DNA from: Phoronis australis
Lineage: Eukaryota > Phoronida > Phoronidae
Length of the DNA: 64,000 bases
Assembly: GCA_002633005.1 (NCBI GenBank)
Contig: NMRA01000003.1
Span: 542,696 to 606,695 of the forward strand
Reading direction: 5' to 3'
In this document: positions 45,801-60,800 of the stretch, in pieces
Layout: each line of letters opens with the position of its first letter
How positions within the stretch are numbered: position 1 is the first letter of the stretch
Position numbers and translations under genes: made by a program
The notes under the pieces: generated by a model
The model's database searches: none
Told to the model about the DNA's origin: nothing
Seen by the model: only the letters and a program-made list of their open reading frames with translations

Positions 45801-48800
45801 AATGACATTTTTTTTTCAGGTTTCAAACGTCAATGACAGATTAGGTATAATAGTCCACAGTGTCTAAAATGAGAAAAACTGGAACCACGGACAGGCATTG
45901 CTTATCACTGACATCCGTCTCTGTTATCTAATCTCCATTGTAAATCCAATCAGTAAGTGAACATTTTTGGCTGAATATTTCATATTTTTATTTTGTTCTA
46001 GCATGAATATTTACAGGTTAAATGAAACAATAAATGATAATACACAGTACATACAGATTATTTACAATAAATAATAACTAACACAAGAACCACATTTTGC
46101 TCAAGATGTAACTAAAAAAGTTCACGAAAATTTTGGAAATTGAGATTATTTAGCAAATGTTTGAGCAAATATCAATTTTTTTCTAATATGATCAACAGGT
46201 TTATGTTACAGTTTTCCCACTGAAGCACTCAAAGTTGCTGGTTGGGAAATGCAATGTAGTGTACAATTTTGACTGCAAAACACATATGTTGTGTGTGTAC
46301 TGTGCAATTTAAGACTGTCATAGTTATATCACATCTTTGTGACAAGAAACGCCCTCAAATTTGAAGAAAGATAATGATACGTGAAATATAGGAGAATAAA
46401 CCGACGATGGTTCAAGATGTCCTAAAAAAGTCACATTATGCCCTTTGAAAAGACACATTTTATTTTCAGACTCAAACTTACCCCAGCTTGCTTAGCAGCA
46501 TCTCCATCAGTGGCGGTGACATTGAGGAATGTGATTCCAAAGTTGAGACTCTCAGAGATCTTGACCGTGTACACTTTAGGATTGAACACAGGCCCATGTT
46601 CATTCCTCAGCACGCGTATCGTAACCTTGCTAGTATTGGACTTAGATGGGGTCCCTTGGTCGGTGGCTATCACTTGCAACTATGAAGAGTACAAATTGGC
46701 AAATATTAACATATGTTTTGAACCTTAATAATGATAGTTGTTGGTATGAAAGTGAATGCTTGTCAGTAGAAGTCAAATGAAATGCTTTAATTTGTAAAAT
46801 CAGTAAACTGGAATTGCCCATGGTAAGCTCAGTTTCACAGCCAAACAGACCCAAAATTGACAGGGACCCTGCGCAGGCTATCAATATGTTAACGTGTGCA
46901 ATCTTAACTTCTGAAAGTGGCATTTTCTAGTAATTCTAATACAACTCCTTTTAGATGGACCTCTAGCACTTTTGGCTCCTGATGCCTGTATCACATAGTT
47001 TTTTGCCACAAAGACTTCAGAATAAATGTGATGTTATAAAGAGCGTGCTGATATGGTATAAGTAACAATTATTAGTCTCCAGCACATGCCAAGCTGGTGA
47101 CATTCCGGGCTCTGAACCCCCCCTCCCCCTGCTCACAGACATCTTCATATACTTAAATATAGGTCACGTGATATGACCAACATATGACGTGCAAAGGACT
47201 AATAATTCAACTCATGCTTCACAATTAAAACATGTCTCATGACATGGGCCCAGGGTGTATGGTGAGATCATACGAAGAAGCAGTGACTTAACCTACGTAG
47301 TAAAAGTCTGGTTGCGGCGTCTGGTCATCTTCATATGGCGGAGTTCTCACACGAACAGTGCCTGAGAAACGGTCTATGTAGAAATAGCGACTAGCAGTGG
47401 GTGATCTCGGTGTACTGCTCAGTGAGTAGACGATTGTGCCGCTGAGTTTCTGTTGCAACAGAATAAGACAAAGCACTTAAATTAAACTTAGGAATATATT
47501 AATTCTGGCCATAAGGCATTTCTTTACCTTATAAGCACGCACTCAAGTTTCATGTGTCTACACGTGATGCTGCACCTATATATTACTGTATTAGGTGCAG
47601 CGCATGCGTCTGTATGCAAAACACTTGCATAAAACAAAGGAGCATAATTTGTCTAATCCACAGCAAAACAATTCAACTTTATTCTAACTAAAAGAAAATG
47701 CAAAATATTTTGTCAAAATTTTGCGTCAAAGCTATCTATGTCACTTCAAAACTGCTAACTTAACCTTTTTCAATATTTACAATTTGTATTTCAGTTTTAT
47801 AAATAAACAGAAACCTGACAATGCTAAACTAAAATGAATGGCATAAAAATAAGTCTGCCTGTGAAATGATAATAATATGCCATTGAAACAGACGAAATCA
47901 ACTACAAATAGAAAGTCTACTAGCAAAATAATCTGATAAAACTAAACATTCAACACAAAGAGCAGACACCCTAGAACATTGCCAAATAGTCTAACTGATG
48001 GATTAAATGAGGAACTTACATCTGAACCATCAGCATCTGTTGCTAGAGTTTGTACAACTGAAGACCCAGCTGCCTTGTGCTCAGGTATAGTGGCTTGGTA
48101 CTCAGGCAGAGAGAACACAGGTGTGTTGGGGTTACGGATCACCTTAATGTTAACTGTTGCTCGGTCAGAACTCTGCGGATTTCCGTTGTCAGTGGCTTGA
48201 ACATTCAACTGGTGGAAAAGGTGAGAAAGGGATATTCACAGACAATGAAAAGCGTGACAAAGAACCACAATACACACCACTGTATCATGTACTATTTTCA
48301 TAAAAATCATCTTTATTGAATACATGAAAGTGTTTTCGATTGGAAGTTTTCATACATACTCTTTGTAACTCATGGTATATTTGTAGATCCTTGAGAAAAC
48401 AACATTATACTGGTGATCTGCTGTATAGTTGTTCTCTAAAGTACCAACAAATACATCGAAAGTTGCAAAGGGTATGCATGAAAGCTTCCAACCGTCAAAT
48501 TATTCAACAAATAGTATCTGCGTATAGAAGCAAATCAAACCATAGGTGATGAAATTAATTGTAAACACGACTTTGGGCAATACGTAGTCTGTGAACTTGG
48601 CCACTCCAGGTAGAGTGTCAATGAATACAAGAAGACTGACCCAGAAGTAGTAGTAATAATAATAATAATAACAATAATAATAATAACAATAATAATAATA
48701 CAAATCAAAGTCCCAATTGTATCGTGCTGTAATTTGTTGGAGACAATTTTTGCAGAGACAGAACTCCCTAAAAAGCAACAACTTTTACTGCAATGGTTTG

Positions 48801-51800
48801 TGTTGATGCACATTAATAAAGTTTATATTTGTCAACTCACAAACCATACCTATGCCATGATTTTTAATGGAATCTTGTTATACCAGCGTAGGTTCCTAAG
48901 CAACGGAAATGATTAAAGAAAGGATTGCGACCAACGGTCAGAAGATAGAGGACACTGCATTATCATTAGAAACAATTCGTTAACTCCAGATAAGTTTAAT
49001 GATGAGACCCTTACCCTGAACAGAGTTTGTGAGCCAGTCAATGGGAAGGCTACTCGAACCGTTCCATCGGAATCCACTTTAAAGTATGTGCTACTGGTCA
49101 ACAGGCTGTAGGTAATGGTGTCCTGTAACACAAGAACAAGGTAAACAACTACACTACACATTGTGAAACATGAAAGAGCTCATGAAGTTCATGCTGACAT
49201 TCCCACCACATAACCACTGCTGCCCCCTATCAGTTAAGTGAGTCCCAATTAGCCTATTGGGAAACCTCTGGCTAGCAAGATTCACAACATGTCTTTCTTA
49301 GACCCAGATATGTCAACTTTTTCAGTGTGTTCAGGTCATGCTCAGGTGTGTGGTGGTGCTTAGAAACTCAGTTTTTTCATTTTTTTGACTGTAAAATGCT
49401 GCGTTATTTAAGAAGGTTCAAAAATGGGGACTGGTGACAAGTAAACTTAAAGCAAGTAACAGCTTATTATTTAAAATGACTTATTCTTATTAAAATGACA
49501 TAGGCAAAAAATTGAATTTTGGACCTCAAAAGCGAGGCCTCCTATATTAATATAGGGGGCCTCGCTGAAGGGAGGCCGGAGAGCGGGGCCACCTATATTA
49601 ATATAGGATATAGGAGGCCCCGCTGTCCGGCCTCCTTTCGGCGGGGCCTCCTCTATTAATATAGGGGGCCCCGCTCTCCGGCTTCCGTTCAGCGAGGCCC
49701 CCTATATTAGTATAGGGGACCTCGCTTTTGAGGTCCGAAATTCAATTTTTTGCTTATGTCATTTTAATAAGAATAAGTCATTTTAAATAATAAGCTGTTA
49801 AGTTCAGATAACTATCAATGGTAGCAAAATAACCAACATTGTTAAAGAATCATTCGCAACTGCCAAAAAATTCAAAGACATACCCCATCCTGGTCAGTCG
49901 CCGTCACTTTCAGTATAGACTTGTCTGTTGGAGTGCTTTCTGGAATCTCAATGGAGTAGCTACTTGGTTGAAAGCGTGGAGCACTAGGGTTACGTTGGAC
50001 ATTGACTGTGATGACAGAACTGCAGGACTTGGGCTGAATGGCCATATCCTTGGCAATGACAACAATCTGGAGACAAAAGGCATAAAAACATAAATCTTCA
50101 GGCTCAGCTATTCCAAATGCATAGAGGATAATAAAAAAATTGTCTTCTCAGCCAAGAACAGGAATCCTTTTTTAAGCTGCATATAGTTACTAGTGCAATA
50201 GTTGTATGGCTAAAAGCAAGGTTCACAAAGAATTGCTTTCATTGACCTTGCATAACATGTCAATTTCAAAAAGCCCATGATTTGCAACTGCCAGCAAAAT
50301 TCTAAGCCACTATGCGAATTAGTTAACCCCTCCAAGACCAAATTGAGACAGCTGCAGGAGGGCAAAATGGTGCATGACAAACATATGACCTCACAACATT
50401 TTAATAACAATCACTTAAGTCTAACAAAAACAGCACTTCAATAATAAAAAGGATTTTGATAGAAGACTGAAAAATGCTATTCATGAGAATAATACAGATA
50501 TCCAATTGCTTTAGATTTTGAAGAATGCACAATCGTGACAAACAATCAATCTCACCACCTTCTAAAATGACTGTACTGTGTACTGAAGAATTTCATGCCA
50601 ATCTCAAAATGAAAAGACTAAAACTTGACTTTCCACCATCTAAAATGACAATACCTTGTACTGAGTATCTCCGTCCGTCCTCAGATTGGGTGAGGTAACT
50701 ACAAGTTGGCCATTGTTACGATCCACGTAGAAGTAGTCAGCTGCTCTGACAGGCTGGGTACGACCCGCGCTGATCAGGTATTCTATCCTACCACTGTCTG
50801 GCACAGGATCTACAGGCTGGTTGTTGGTATCACGCTAAAAGCAAACGCACACATTTTTGTACCCCAACATACCAATAAGAAACACAAGCTAGATGGGAAA
50901 AGCATGTCATATACAAGATTCATATATTATGCGTGACAACGTACTTAGTAGCTGGTGTGCTACACGACAGCTACAAGTCACTCAGTATTGATAATTGCAA
51001 CAGATAGCTAACAACACGCTAATGTTATGTAGACCTTATCCACAAGTCTGCGTATTTAGGAAACATCTACAAAACCAGCTCAGTTGTTTTGTGCAATGGG
51101 TCCAACCATGAGGCCTGCGCACGTCTGATGCACCAAAAATGACCACCAACAGTTTGTTTCTGAAATAGCTTTCAATGTTATCCTTTCATTTTATTCAACT
51201 TTTTAATTCTTTCACGAAGATCATGAAATTTCTATTTTTTACAGTCCCTAAAACAAAGGCGGAACACTTTAACGATTCCTAAAAGCATTTTAGAGAACAA
51301 TGCATTAAGCCCATTACCAAAAAGTTTCCCATTAACCTGACCAGCCATTTCTGAGATATGATGTTACCACGTTGGCAAAATTTAAAAGATTTTTCCAAGG
51401 TCCTATATAACCTTAGGTTTCCACCATCAATTTCACTCCCAAGTTACACAGTATCCCACAGTGCATTCTTCCAAGTTACACAGTATCCCACAGTGCATTC
51501 TTCCAAGTTACACAATATCCCACAGTGCATTCTTCGAAGTTAAAACCTCAACAAAGAGATCTAAATCTTCTCTTTGGAACACATCACAAGTTCGTTATCT
51601 AGGACGGTCTATCGTGTGTCATATAGTAAAACTCGTCACAATGGGTGACCTTGCCTTACAAAAGCCTTCCATGATTGAGGAAGCATAAATTTACATCATT
51701 TTTATTGACCAAATACTTTCATTTCATTTCAAAATCCCGAGCACGAATCTAAACCACTAGCAAAACAATTAAACTTTCGATATGCAAAACTTTAATTATT

Positions 51801-54800
51801 AGCATATACCATTCTAAAACTACTTTTTTCGCTCAATAGTCGAATAAGTGTTTCTAATAAAGTTAATAAAAATGTCAAATGGGTTAGTTTTTAACATTAG
51901 GAGATTAAAATAAAACAATTTAAGCGAGTGTCACTCACTGCATCACGATCAGTTGCATTAATGTTGATCAGTATTGCTCCCAATGGGTGGTTCTGTCCAA
52001 TGTTAACAGTAGCTGTTGATGGCTGACAAACAGGTGTATTCTTATTACGAGTTACCCTCACAATAACAATAGCATTGGCAATGTATTGTGGCTGGGTGGG
52101 GTCTTTGGCAGTGACACGAATCTGAAAGATAGCATTAAGGCCAATTACATTGAAGAGCTTAATTCACAAGCTTGTTGACTGCTGATAAAAGATGCCTCAG
52201 TCGCAAATATTCTGAATCCAACAGAAAGGCCAATGAAGTTCACTATGATACACAGTAGACAACTCATAACAAGATTTTGAATGACAGGTCTGTTAAGCGG
52301 ACTGAAGGTTGTACCTGTCTAGAAAATTGAGCTTGAACACTAAATAAAACAATCAACACCACTAGATTTAAAATATTCAAAATACATTCAAACAAATGGC
52401 AAAAGGTTTGCACTCGGTAATCAATGTTTGTTCTGTTAACAACAGAGCAATTTATTTACAACAGAGTAGTACATGTCTTGTATGCAACACAATGAATTCC
52501 ATACCGTGTACGAGAAGGCAGTATCAGTGGTAAGGGGTTTTGCAATCTGAATCCGGCCACTTGTTTTGTTGATCTTAAACAGTGTCTGTGACAGTCCTTC
52601 GCCGACAATGTCATACTCCAGATCCTGCAAATAAAATAACATAGCGAGATATGAAAGAAGACTGAATACATAGAGTTTCAATAAAAGTAGCCAGAATTGA
52701 AAAGTAATTTACAAACAGATGGTTGACAAGTCATGTAAACGTCTAAAAACCTACCACAGCTCTGTTGCTGCTGGGCAGAACGGCCTTGACCGTAATGATG
52801 TCATCCCCAACAGGAGCATTCTCTGGCTTAGTAATGGTAACAGTTCCTGAAGGCACTTGGAATACAGGAGTCGAAGCACCGGTTTGCACGGAGATGTCAA
52901 CCTGAGCCTCATCCTGTCTTCTTGGAATGCCACCGTCCGAAACAACAACTCGGAACTAAAAAAGAACAAAACGCGTAAGGAATTACGCATGTATGTACAG
53001 TGTTTACATGTAAACAATCTCTGTTTGCAGCTGCACAATGAGATTCCCTCACTTAAATGTGTTGCTCCACACAGATAAAAATTCAGACATAGTTTACACA
53101 ACCAGTTGAACCTGTCTATTACGACCTAAACTAACAAGAAAAATCTAACCAGTTTAGGACATAGTATGGGCGATAAGTGAAATTCAACAGTAATGCTTTT
53201 CCATGTTCAAGACAAATTGTAAATTTCAGTCAATTTTGATANCGCTGAATAGTCGAATAAAACTTAAGTGTTTCTAATAAAGTTATTAAAAGTGTCAAGT
53301 GCGTTAGTTTTTAACATTAGGAGAGTAAACTAAAACAATTTAAGCGAGTGTCACTCACTGCATCACGATCAGTTGCATTAATGTTGATCAGTATCGCTCC
53401 CAACGGGTGGTTCTGTCCAATGTTAACAGTAGCTGTTGATGGCTGACAAACAGGTGTATTCTTATTACGAGTTACTCTCACAATGACAATAGCATTGGCA
53501 ATGTATTGTGGCTGGGTGGGGTCTTTGGCAGTGACACGAATCTGAAAGATAGCATTAAGGCCAATTACATTGAAGAGCTTAATTCACAAGCTTGTTGGCT
53601 GCCGATAAAAGATGCCTGAGTCGCATATATTCTGAATCCAACAGAAAGGCCAATGAAGTTCACTATGATACACAGCAGACAACTCATAACAAGATTTTGA
53701 ATGACAAGTCTGTTAAGCGGACTGAAGCTTGTACCTGTCAAGAAAATTGAGCTTGAACACTAAAGCCAACAATCAACACCACTAGATTTAAAATATTCAA
53801 AATACATTCAAACAAATGGCAAAAGGTTTGCACTCGGTAATCAATGTTTGTTCTGTTAACAACAGAGCAATTTATTTACAACAGAGTAGTACATCTCTTG
53901 TATGCAACACAAGGAATTTCATACCGTGTACGAGAAGGCAGTATCAGTGGTAAGGGGTTTTGCAATCTGAATCCGGCCACTTGTTTTGTTGATCTTAAAC
54001 AGTGTCTGTGACAGTCCTTCGCCGACAATGTCATACTCCAGATCCTGCAAATAAAATAACATAGCAAGATATGAAAGAAGACTGAATACATAGAGTTTCA
54101 ATAAAAGTAGCCAGAATTGAAAAGTAATTTACAAACAGATGGTTGACAAGTCATGTAAACGTCTAAAAACCTACCACAGCTCTGTTGCTGCTGGGCAGAA
54201 CGGCCTTGACCGTAATGATGTCATCCCCAACAGGAGCATTCTCTGGCTTAGTAATGGTAACAGTTCCTGAAGGCACTTGGAATACAGGAGTCGAAGCACC
54301 GGTTTGCACGGAGATGTCAACCTGAGCCTCATCCTGTCTTCTTGGAATGCCACCGTCCGAAACAACAACTCGGAACTAAAAAAGAACAAAACGCGTAAGG
54401 AATTACGCATGTATGTACAGTGTTTACATGTAAACAATCTCTGTTTGCAGCTGCACAATGAGATTCCCTCACTTAAATGTGTTGCTCCACACAGATAAAA
54501 ATTCAGACATAGTTTACACAACCAGTTGAACCTGTCTATTACGACCTAAACTAACAAGAAAAATCTAACCAGTTTAGGACATAGTATGGGCGATAAGTGA
54601 AATTCAACAGTAATGCTTTTCCATGTTCAAGACAAATTGTAAATTTCAGTCAATTTTGATATAAAATTTAAGGTTTCCTATTAAATTTTCAACACAAGAC
54701 ATTGGTGACAACAGATCAGGAATGGCTGTTAAAACAGAGATCAAAAGAAATTCTGAGGCTCCTTCAACATAGACTGATGAATCACTTACCCTGTACAGAG

Positions 54801-57800
54801 AAACTTGTTTCGCATACAGAGACTTCGCGAGGGACAGAACACCAGTGGTCGGTTCAATCTGAAAGTTATCCAGGCCACTGGAACCATCCTGCTTGAGACT
54901 GAAGACGATTCTGCTGTTGGGACTTGTCTACAGTAAGAATAACAATAGGCTTAGAACATAATTTACTATGGCCATCTGTAGTAAGAATGGACCTAAACGA
55001 GAGCATGTACAACCAGGCTCACAACAGTTTGACATAATCGTAATAATACACACAAATATGCAAGGTAATTAAAAATTTATTGAGTTTTGATCAAAAACAA
55101 TACCTGTAACATAAAATAATCCATAACAGTTGAGTAGCATAGTTTACTCTCAATTACCTTGCACACAAAGGGCAACAAATTAATGTGATGTCCGTACAGT
55201 CATTTACAAAATCATAAATTTGGCCAATTGTTACAAAGACCTGTATTGAAATCCAAGTATGCATCAAAACAAACAGTCACACACAATTCAGTTTACTTCA
55301 TGTAATACTTGACAAATAATCTAAAGACTACGTAAAATTAACTCAGTAGGTATGACTAATTACTCACTGGCTGATTGGCTTTGTCGCCATCGCTGGCAGT
55401 CACCCTCAAAATGGATCTCCCAACTGCTGTTGTGTCTGGGATAGTTTCCGAGTAAATTTTCGGTTGGAATTCTGGACTGAACTCATTGCGCTCTACTTCA
55501 ATATTGACTATGACTGTCGCCTCTTTCTGGGGATTACCATGATCTGTAGCAGTCACTTGAAGCTAAATAAATAAACACGTCAGGCATAAATATTGATAAA
55601 ATGTAAACTCCTAACCTGTAGTGTGGGTACCTTATTCTTTGTTTACAGATAACCACAAGAAATTCTAGGACAGTATGTTATCTGTGTCCTGCACTTGTAC
55701 TTTTATTTGTTGTCTTCTGTTTTAATGTTTTTCTTTTATTTCTCTGTACTTCAAGGTGTGATTCGAATAAATTTATTATTAATATTTAATTTATGTAGCT
55801 CACAAGAGCATACTTGTGAACAGCAGTTAACTCTCGGTCACCTATCGTGTGCTGATCACACAGATTCCCTGAAAAGAAGACCACAATGAGACCCCAACCA
55901 GTTGGTTTAAAGATGTATTTACATGCTCCAGCTATGCTAATATATAGCAGGAACTAAACAACAATGCTATTTGAACATCATCTACACTAAACAAAGAGCA
56001 GCTGTATTCACTGACAACTTGCAAATGTGAAAACAAAAAAATTCTGCCAATAGGCAACTTTTGCACTAATGATGCACCTTGGGGGCTGACACAGTGAACA
56101 TCATGCACCACGTCATGATACTTACTGGACACGATTGAGTGATTTACGGCGGATCATTTTTAACACAAAAACTCGTTCTTAAAAACATTTGTCAATTTTT
56201 AACGTACGTCATATTCACATCGTTGCTATACGTTGCGTTTCTAATTAGACCAAGCATTCACAGAGATAAGCAATTAGCCTGCAAGTTCCACTTTAAGACA
56301 AGTCCACCAATTGGGTTACCTTTAAAACTACTTTGGTATATTCAAAGAAATAAGTTACAATCGTCCCTCCTCCCCCACTGCATCATTTCCCAAAAATTAA
56401 ATTGTGTAACCAGGCCATAAGTGAGTTGCAAACACCTCTGGTTTAATGTGCAATCCACAGTCAGTATTCCACTTCATCAATTCCTCCCAGGGCACAACAC
56501 AATAGACCAATAAACTTGGACCATTAACCATCATGGAAATAGAATTAAGTCAAGTGTAAACATTGAGTTCTGGGTATGTATCTCTATGCCCAGCACCAGT
56601 AATAACCAGTAGATATTCAACGCCCACAACCTGCCTGGCACTCCCAATAATCTCCTGACACGATCACCTCTTCTGCCACAAACACATTGGATTGGTATCG
56701 AAAACTTCAATGTGACCAAGGTAGTAACATAGTTACCCATTACAACATGGTTGATAACTGAACAGACAATAGGGCTGAGCAAGCATTTACAAACCGCTCT
56801 CCCTATGGATTTCTCACAAAACGGAAGATATTTACGCTGCTAAACACTTCATGTTACCTTACATGGTTCTTGCACGAATCCACTAATCAATATTATTAGC
56901 TCATGGTAGTACGCTGACAGCATTAAAAGTAACAATAATCACAGACACACAAACATCTTTAAGGTGGTATCAACAGCAGGTATACTCACAGAATATTGCC
57001 TTGGTTTCACCAGTTGAGAGGGACTTGGATCGTTGTAGAGATATTTAGAGACAGAGATGACACCAGTGGTAGGGTTAATGTAGAACCAACCGCCAGAGTT
57101 ACCCTGCGTGATGGAGTAGGTCGCTGTTGTCTTGGGACCCTGTTGAACACAATCATTAAGTGAATCATACTTCACTAACTGCTGGAATTAGTGCTGTGTT
57201 GTAAATGTTTTCAGTTTAGAACACCAGATGGCAGACACGTGAAATTTCTTCTTTTTTTTAATTTCACACAAAAATTAACATTGATAAACTTAATTATAAC
57301 CATAATTTGCACCAAACAATAATCGTTAAACAAAAACTTTGGTATGAAATTTTTACTGTTATATAATCAGTCTCTGAAAAACAGAAATTATGTTAGCTAT
57401 TTTGGCTAGTATTTTAGAGCAAACCTGAGAGATTACCGTACAACCCTACTCATCATTATGCTAGACATCTGACTGCTTGCTTCCTTTGTTTATCAGCCAT
57501 ATTGCTGGTAATAACATGCAGTATAGAGACTTATAATCCTCAAAAATACAATCATATGTTTCAGGATTAAATAAAATTTTAACAGTAAAAGTAAAGACTG
57601 CAGGAGGGCAGGGGCTTGACATTATATTTCTGATACAGAGTTGAAGCTGGCACTTTAGAATGCATGGCCATTAAGAGAGACAACAAAAAAAAAGATCCAT
57701 TTATAGTGAGCTTCAATGGGAAGTGCTCTTTTTGTAGGACTCTTGGACAGTTGAATGTTTAACCCATTACAGCTGAAACAGTACATGAAAAGATGTCATT

Positions 57801-60800
57801 TTTGATTAGCTCTACATTGCCATCAATATCACCTCCACACTGCTTCTCATATTTACAACAGGGTTATCAACATCAGGCCTACATTGCAATCAATAGTACT
57901 TTCACATTTGCTCCTTATACTTACAGCAGGGTAGTCATCATCAGTTGAATTGACTTGAACAATGAACGTTCCTGGTGGGTCATGCTCGTTGATTTTGCCC
58001 GAGTAACTTGCTTTGGTGAATTTTGGTGCATAAACATTTCGTATGACCTTGATGGTGACTGTCGCAGTCGCACGATTGTTAGGAAAGTATGTGTCATAAG
58101 CAACTAGCACCATCTGCAGAAACAATAAAAAAGGTTCAAGTAGCAACACGTTTCTTGGATACCTCTCATTTCAGAAGCTTTAAACGAAAAAAAAAAATGA
58201 AAGCGACACTTGCCAAATTGAATGAAACCAGATGATGAATGCTGATGAAAAAAGGAAGCACAGCTTTGAACAGCAGTACTTGGATAGAAACTGAATGAAA
58301 TATGACGACGGCAACGAAATTAAGATGAATGATGACAAAATGATTTAGAAACACAAACCTTTACATTAAGAAAAGTTCAGTGGGCAATCAGTAGTTCATA
58401 AAACATCAGTCCTCAGAAAACTTTGAATAATGGTAAGCTACAGCAACACTCCATATATCCCTTGGCGAGATCTATCTACATTACCAAATTTCAGATAAAT
58501 CGCTTACAGGGAAGATCTAAAAATGACCATCACAGTGCCCACCTTGAGTCTGATTTTGACAAAAAGCAACAGGCCTCGAGCTATTGAAGACATACACGGT
58601 GTGTGTGAAATATATGCTGGTTGGACAAAAAATGCGCCTGCAGCATGTGAACAAAACTTTATAATCATGATACATACTCGCGAAAATATCACTAGTAATT
58701 TTTTGCACGCCCCTTGAAATCCCTTTTGCATTATATACAGGTTCTCATTCATTCCCTTGCCTACATTCACCAGTAAGACGGAGTTCAGTGGAGTAGCAGA
58801 CACATTTATGCAATGCTCAATTGTCTACCCGTAAAGCCAGGATTCGAAGCCGGGTCTCCCAAACGAGAGTGCGGAGATCAATCGACTGAGCCACACTGTC
58901 TCCTCCAGCCAAGTAAGGTATACACATGTGGTGCTTAAGAGCATTCAAACAATGTTAGAATGAAAGGTGCTATTTACTCACAAGTCCACTAAACTTACAA
59001 TAATAACAAAGGCAAAACAATTCAAAAGTTTAGAATCAGTCTTTAAATACATAAAATTATTAGCTTTCAGCAACTCTTTCAGAAACTCTGCTTGAAGTTA
59101 ATATTTACTCACTTTGTACTGCATTGCCGAATCTGCGTTAACCATCTTTTTCACTTTGATATCCAGCGCACTGGTTCGGACATTATGACTAAAGTAGGTC
59201 TGAACAGGAGTGTTGCCAATAACTGCCACTTGAAGTTGACCCTGTAATCACACAAGACATGTCTTGTTCAATGTTGATTTGAATATATCTGCACTTTTAA
59301 GTTGTTGTCTAGCAACTCAAACTCCATGTGACTGACTTCCAAAATTATTAGTTCAGTCACCTTGTAGAGAGTCCTTGCACAGAACAAAATGCACTTCCAG
59401 TTACATCAAAACAAAGCACTACAGCTTGACGTATGTTATAATTGTGTCTAGAAGATAATATATAGAAACCCCAATGTAATAATGGAGCCAATCGGCCAAC
59501 CAGTCTTACCCTCAGATTGTTGTCTTGAACATTAACAGTGCCGACATTCTTGCCTATTGGATCATACTCTTGCATGGTAAATGTTAAGGGTTGGAAGAAC
59601 CGTGGCGAGTCAGTATCACGAATGATGTTCACTGTGACTGTAGCTGTAGCAGACTGTGTTGGTCGACCACTGTCTTTCACAACAACAGGAACCTAAACGC
59701 AAAGCGTGAATAGGAAATTTAACATATTGTTACTAGGAAAATAGTTCTAAAACCATTATTAGATTAATAAGCGTCTAGCATTTGATCTTTTCCATATTTC
59801 ACTTGCAGACTTAGATTAACATTTACAGCATTTGGCATTTCTGTGAAATTACGCATATTCAAAATGACACTGATTTGGTATTTCTATGGAATGTTCACAG
59901 TGATATTCGCAAAGAAAGTACAAATTAAATGCAGCCATGCAACCAAGTTTGAGAATCGTTGTAATTACATTCAACCTCCTATGATGGGAAACTTTTACTA
60001 TCTTTAAATGCATACAATCAATCACAACTTACAATCATTTGATTTGGTGAGGCAGGCAGTGTATTCCTAAGGGTAATCAAGCCACTGTCTGGATGGATGT
60101 AGAAATACTGGCCAGTAGTGACATCACCATTGTACGTGTAGGATAAGGTGTCCTGTAGATAGCGAGATAAGAAGCACAGTGAGGACAAGTCTAGGGCTAA
60201 TTACGCATTAATAAGAAACAGGCGATATATCGGTAAACAGGTGATATATTGGTAAACAGGTGATATAGGTAAACAGGTGATATATTGGTAAACAGGTGAT
60301 ATATTGGTAAACAGGCGATATATTGGTAAACAGGCGATATATTGGTAAACAGGCGATATATTGGTAAACAGGCGATATATTGGTAAACAGGCGATATATT
60401 GGTAAACAGGCGATATATTGGTAAACAGAGACACTCGGGTATTATTCAACATGTTATAGTACTATACTATCCAGACAAGTAATAATGATTATAATTCTGA
60501 ATTGCTTGATTTAAAGAAATATGATAGCAATAAAACAAGACTTCATGAATTTGGTCATGATAAGGTTAAGCACATTTTCGAAAGGAAAGTTTATAAAATA
60601 TGACATAACCACGATAATTCATGACTTTAAAAAGTCAAGCATATTTTTGAAAGGTAAGTTTAGAAAATATGACATGATCATAATAGCTTGTGAATTTGAT
60701 GACAATAACACCTATTGAACCACGAAATCTCACCTTCCAATACACAAGGGCTAGAAGTTTGTCTCAAATTTGATTGTTGGTACAACATCAGCAGCATTGT

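Larger units (their letters stand above)
51830..53241. repeat. Tandem duplication, copy 1 (1.41 kb)
   Basis: It holds exons 16-18 of the cadherin plus introns. It matches 53243-54661 end to end, offset 1420 (1413 at its left edge). The left part differs at roughly eighteen sites and the right 620 bases at one site I could find. Confidence 0.95.
53243..54661. repeat. Tandem duplication, copy 2 (1.42 kb)
   Basis: It holds cadherin exons 13-15. See copy 1 for the comparison. After 54661 the sequence continues uniquely; before 51830 copy 1 is flanked by unique intron. Confidence 0.95.

Noticed and set aside
52751-53101. 116-residue minus-strand ORF, repeated identically at 54171-54521
   Set aside because: A wrong-frame reading of cadherin exons 16 and 13; its repetition reflects the duplicated DNA.
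60201-60452. 83-residue repetitive ORF on the minus strand
   Set aside because: It is a translation of the 19 bp minisatellite inside a cadherin intron.
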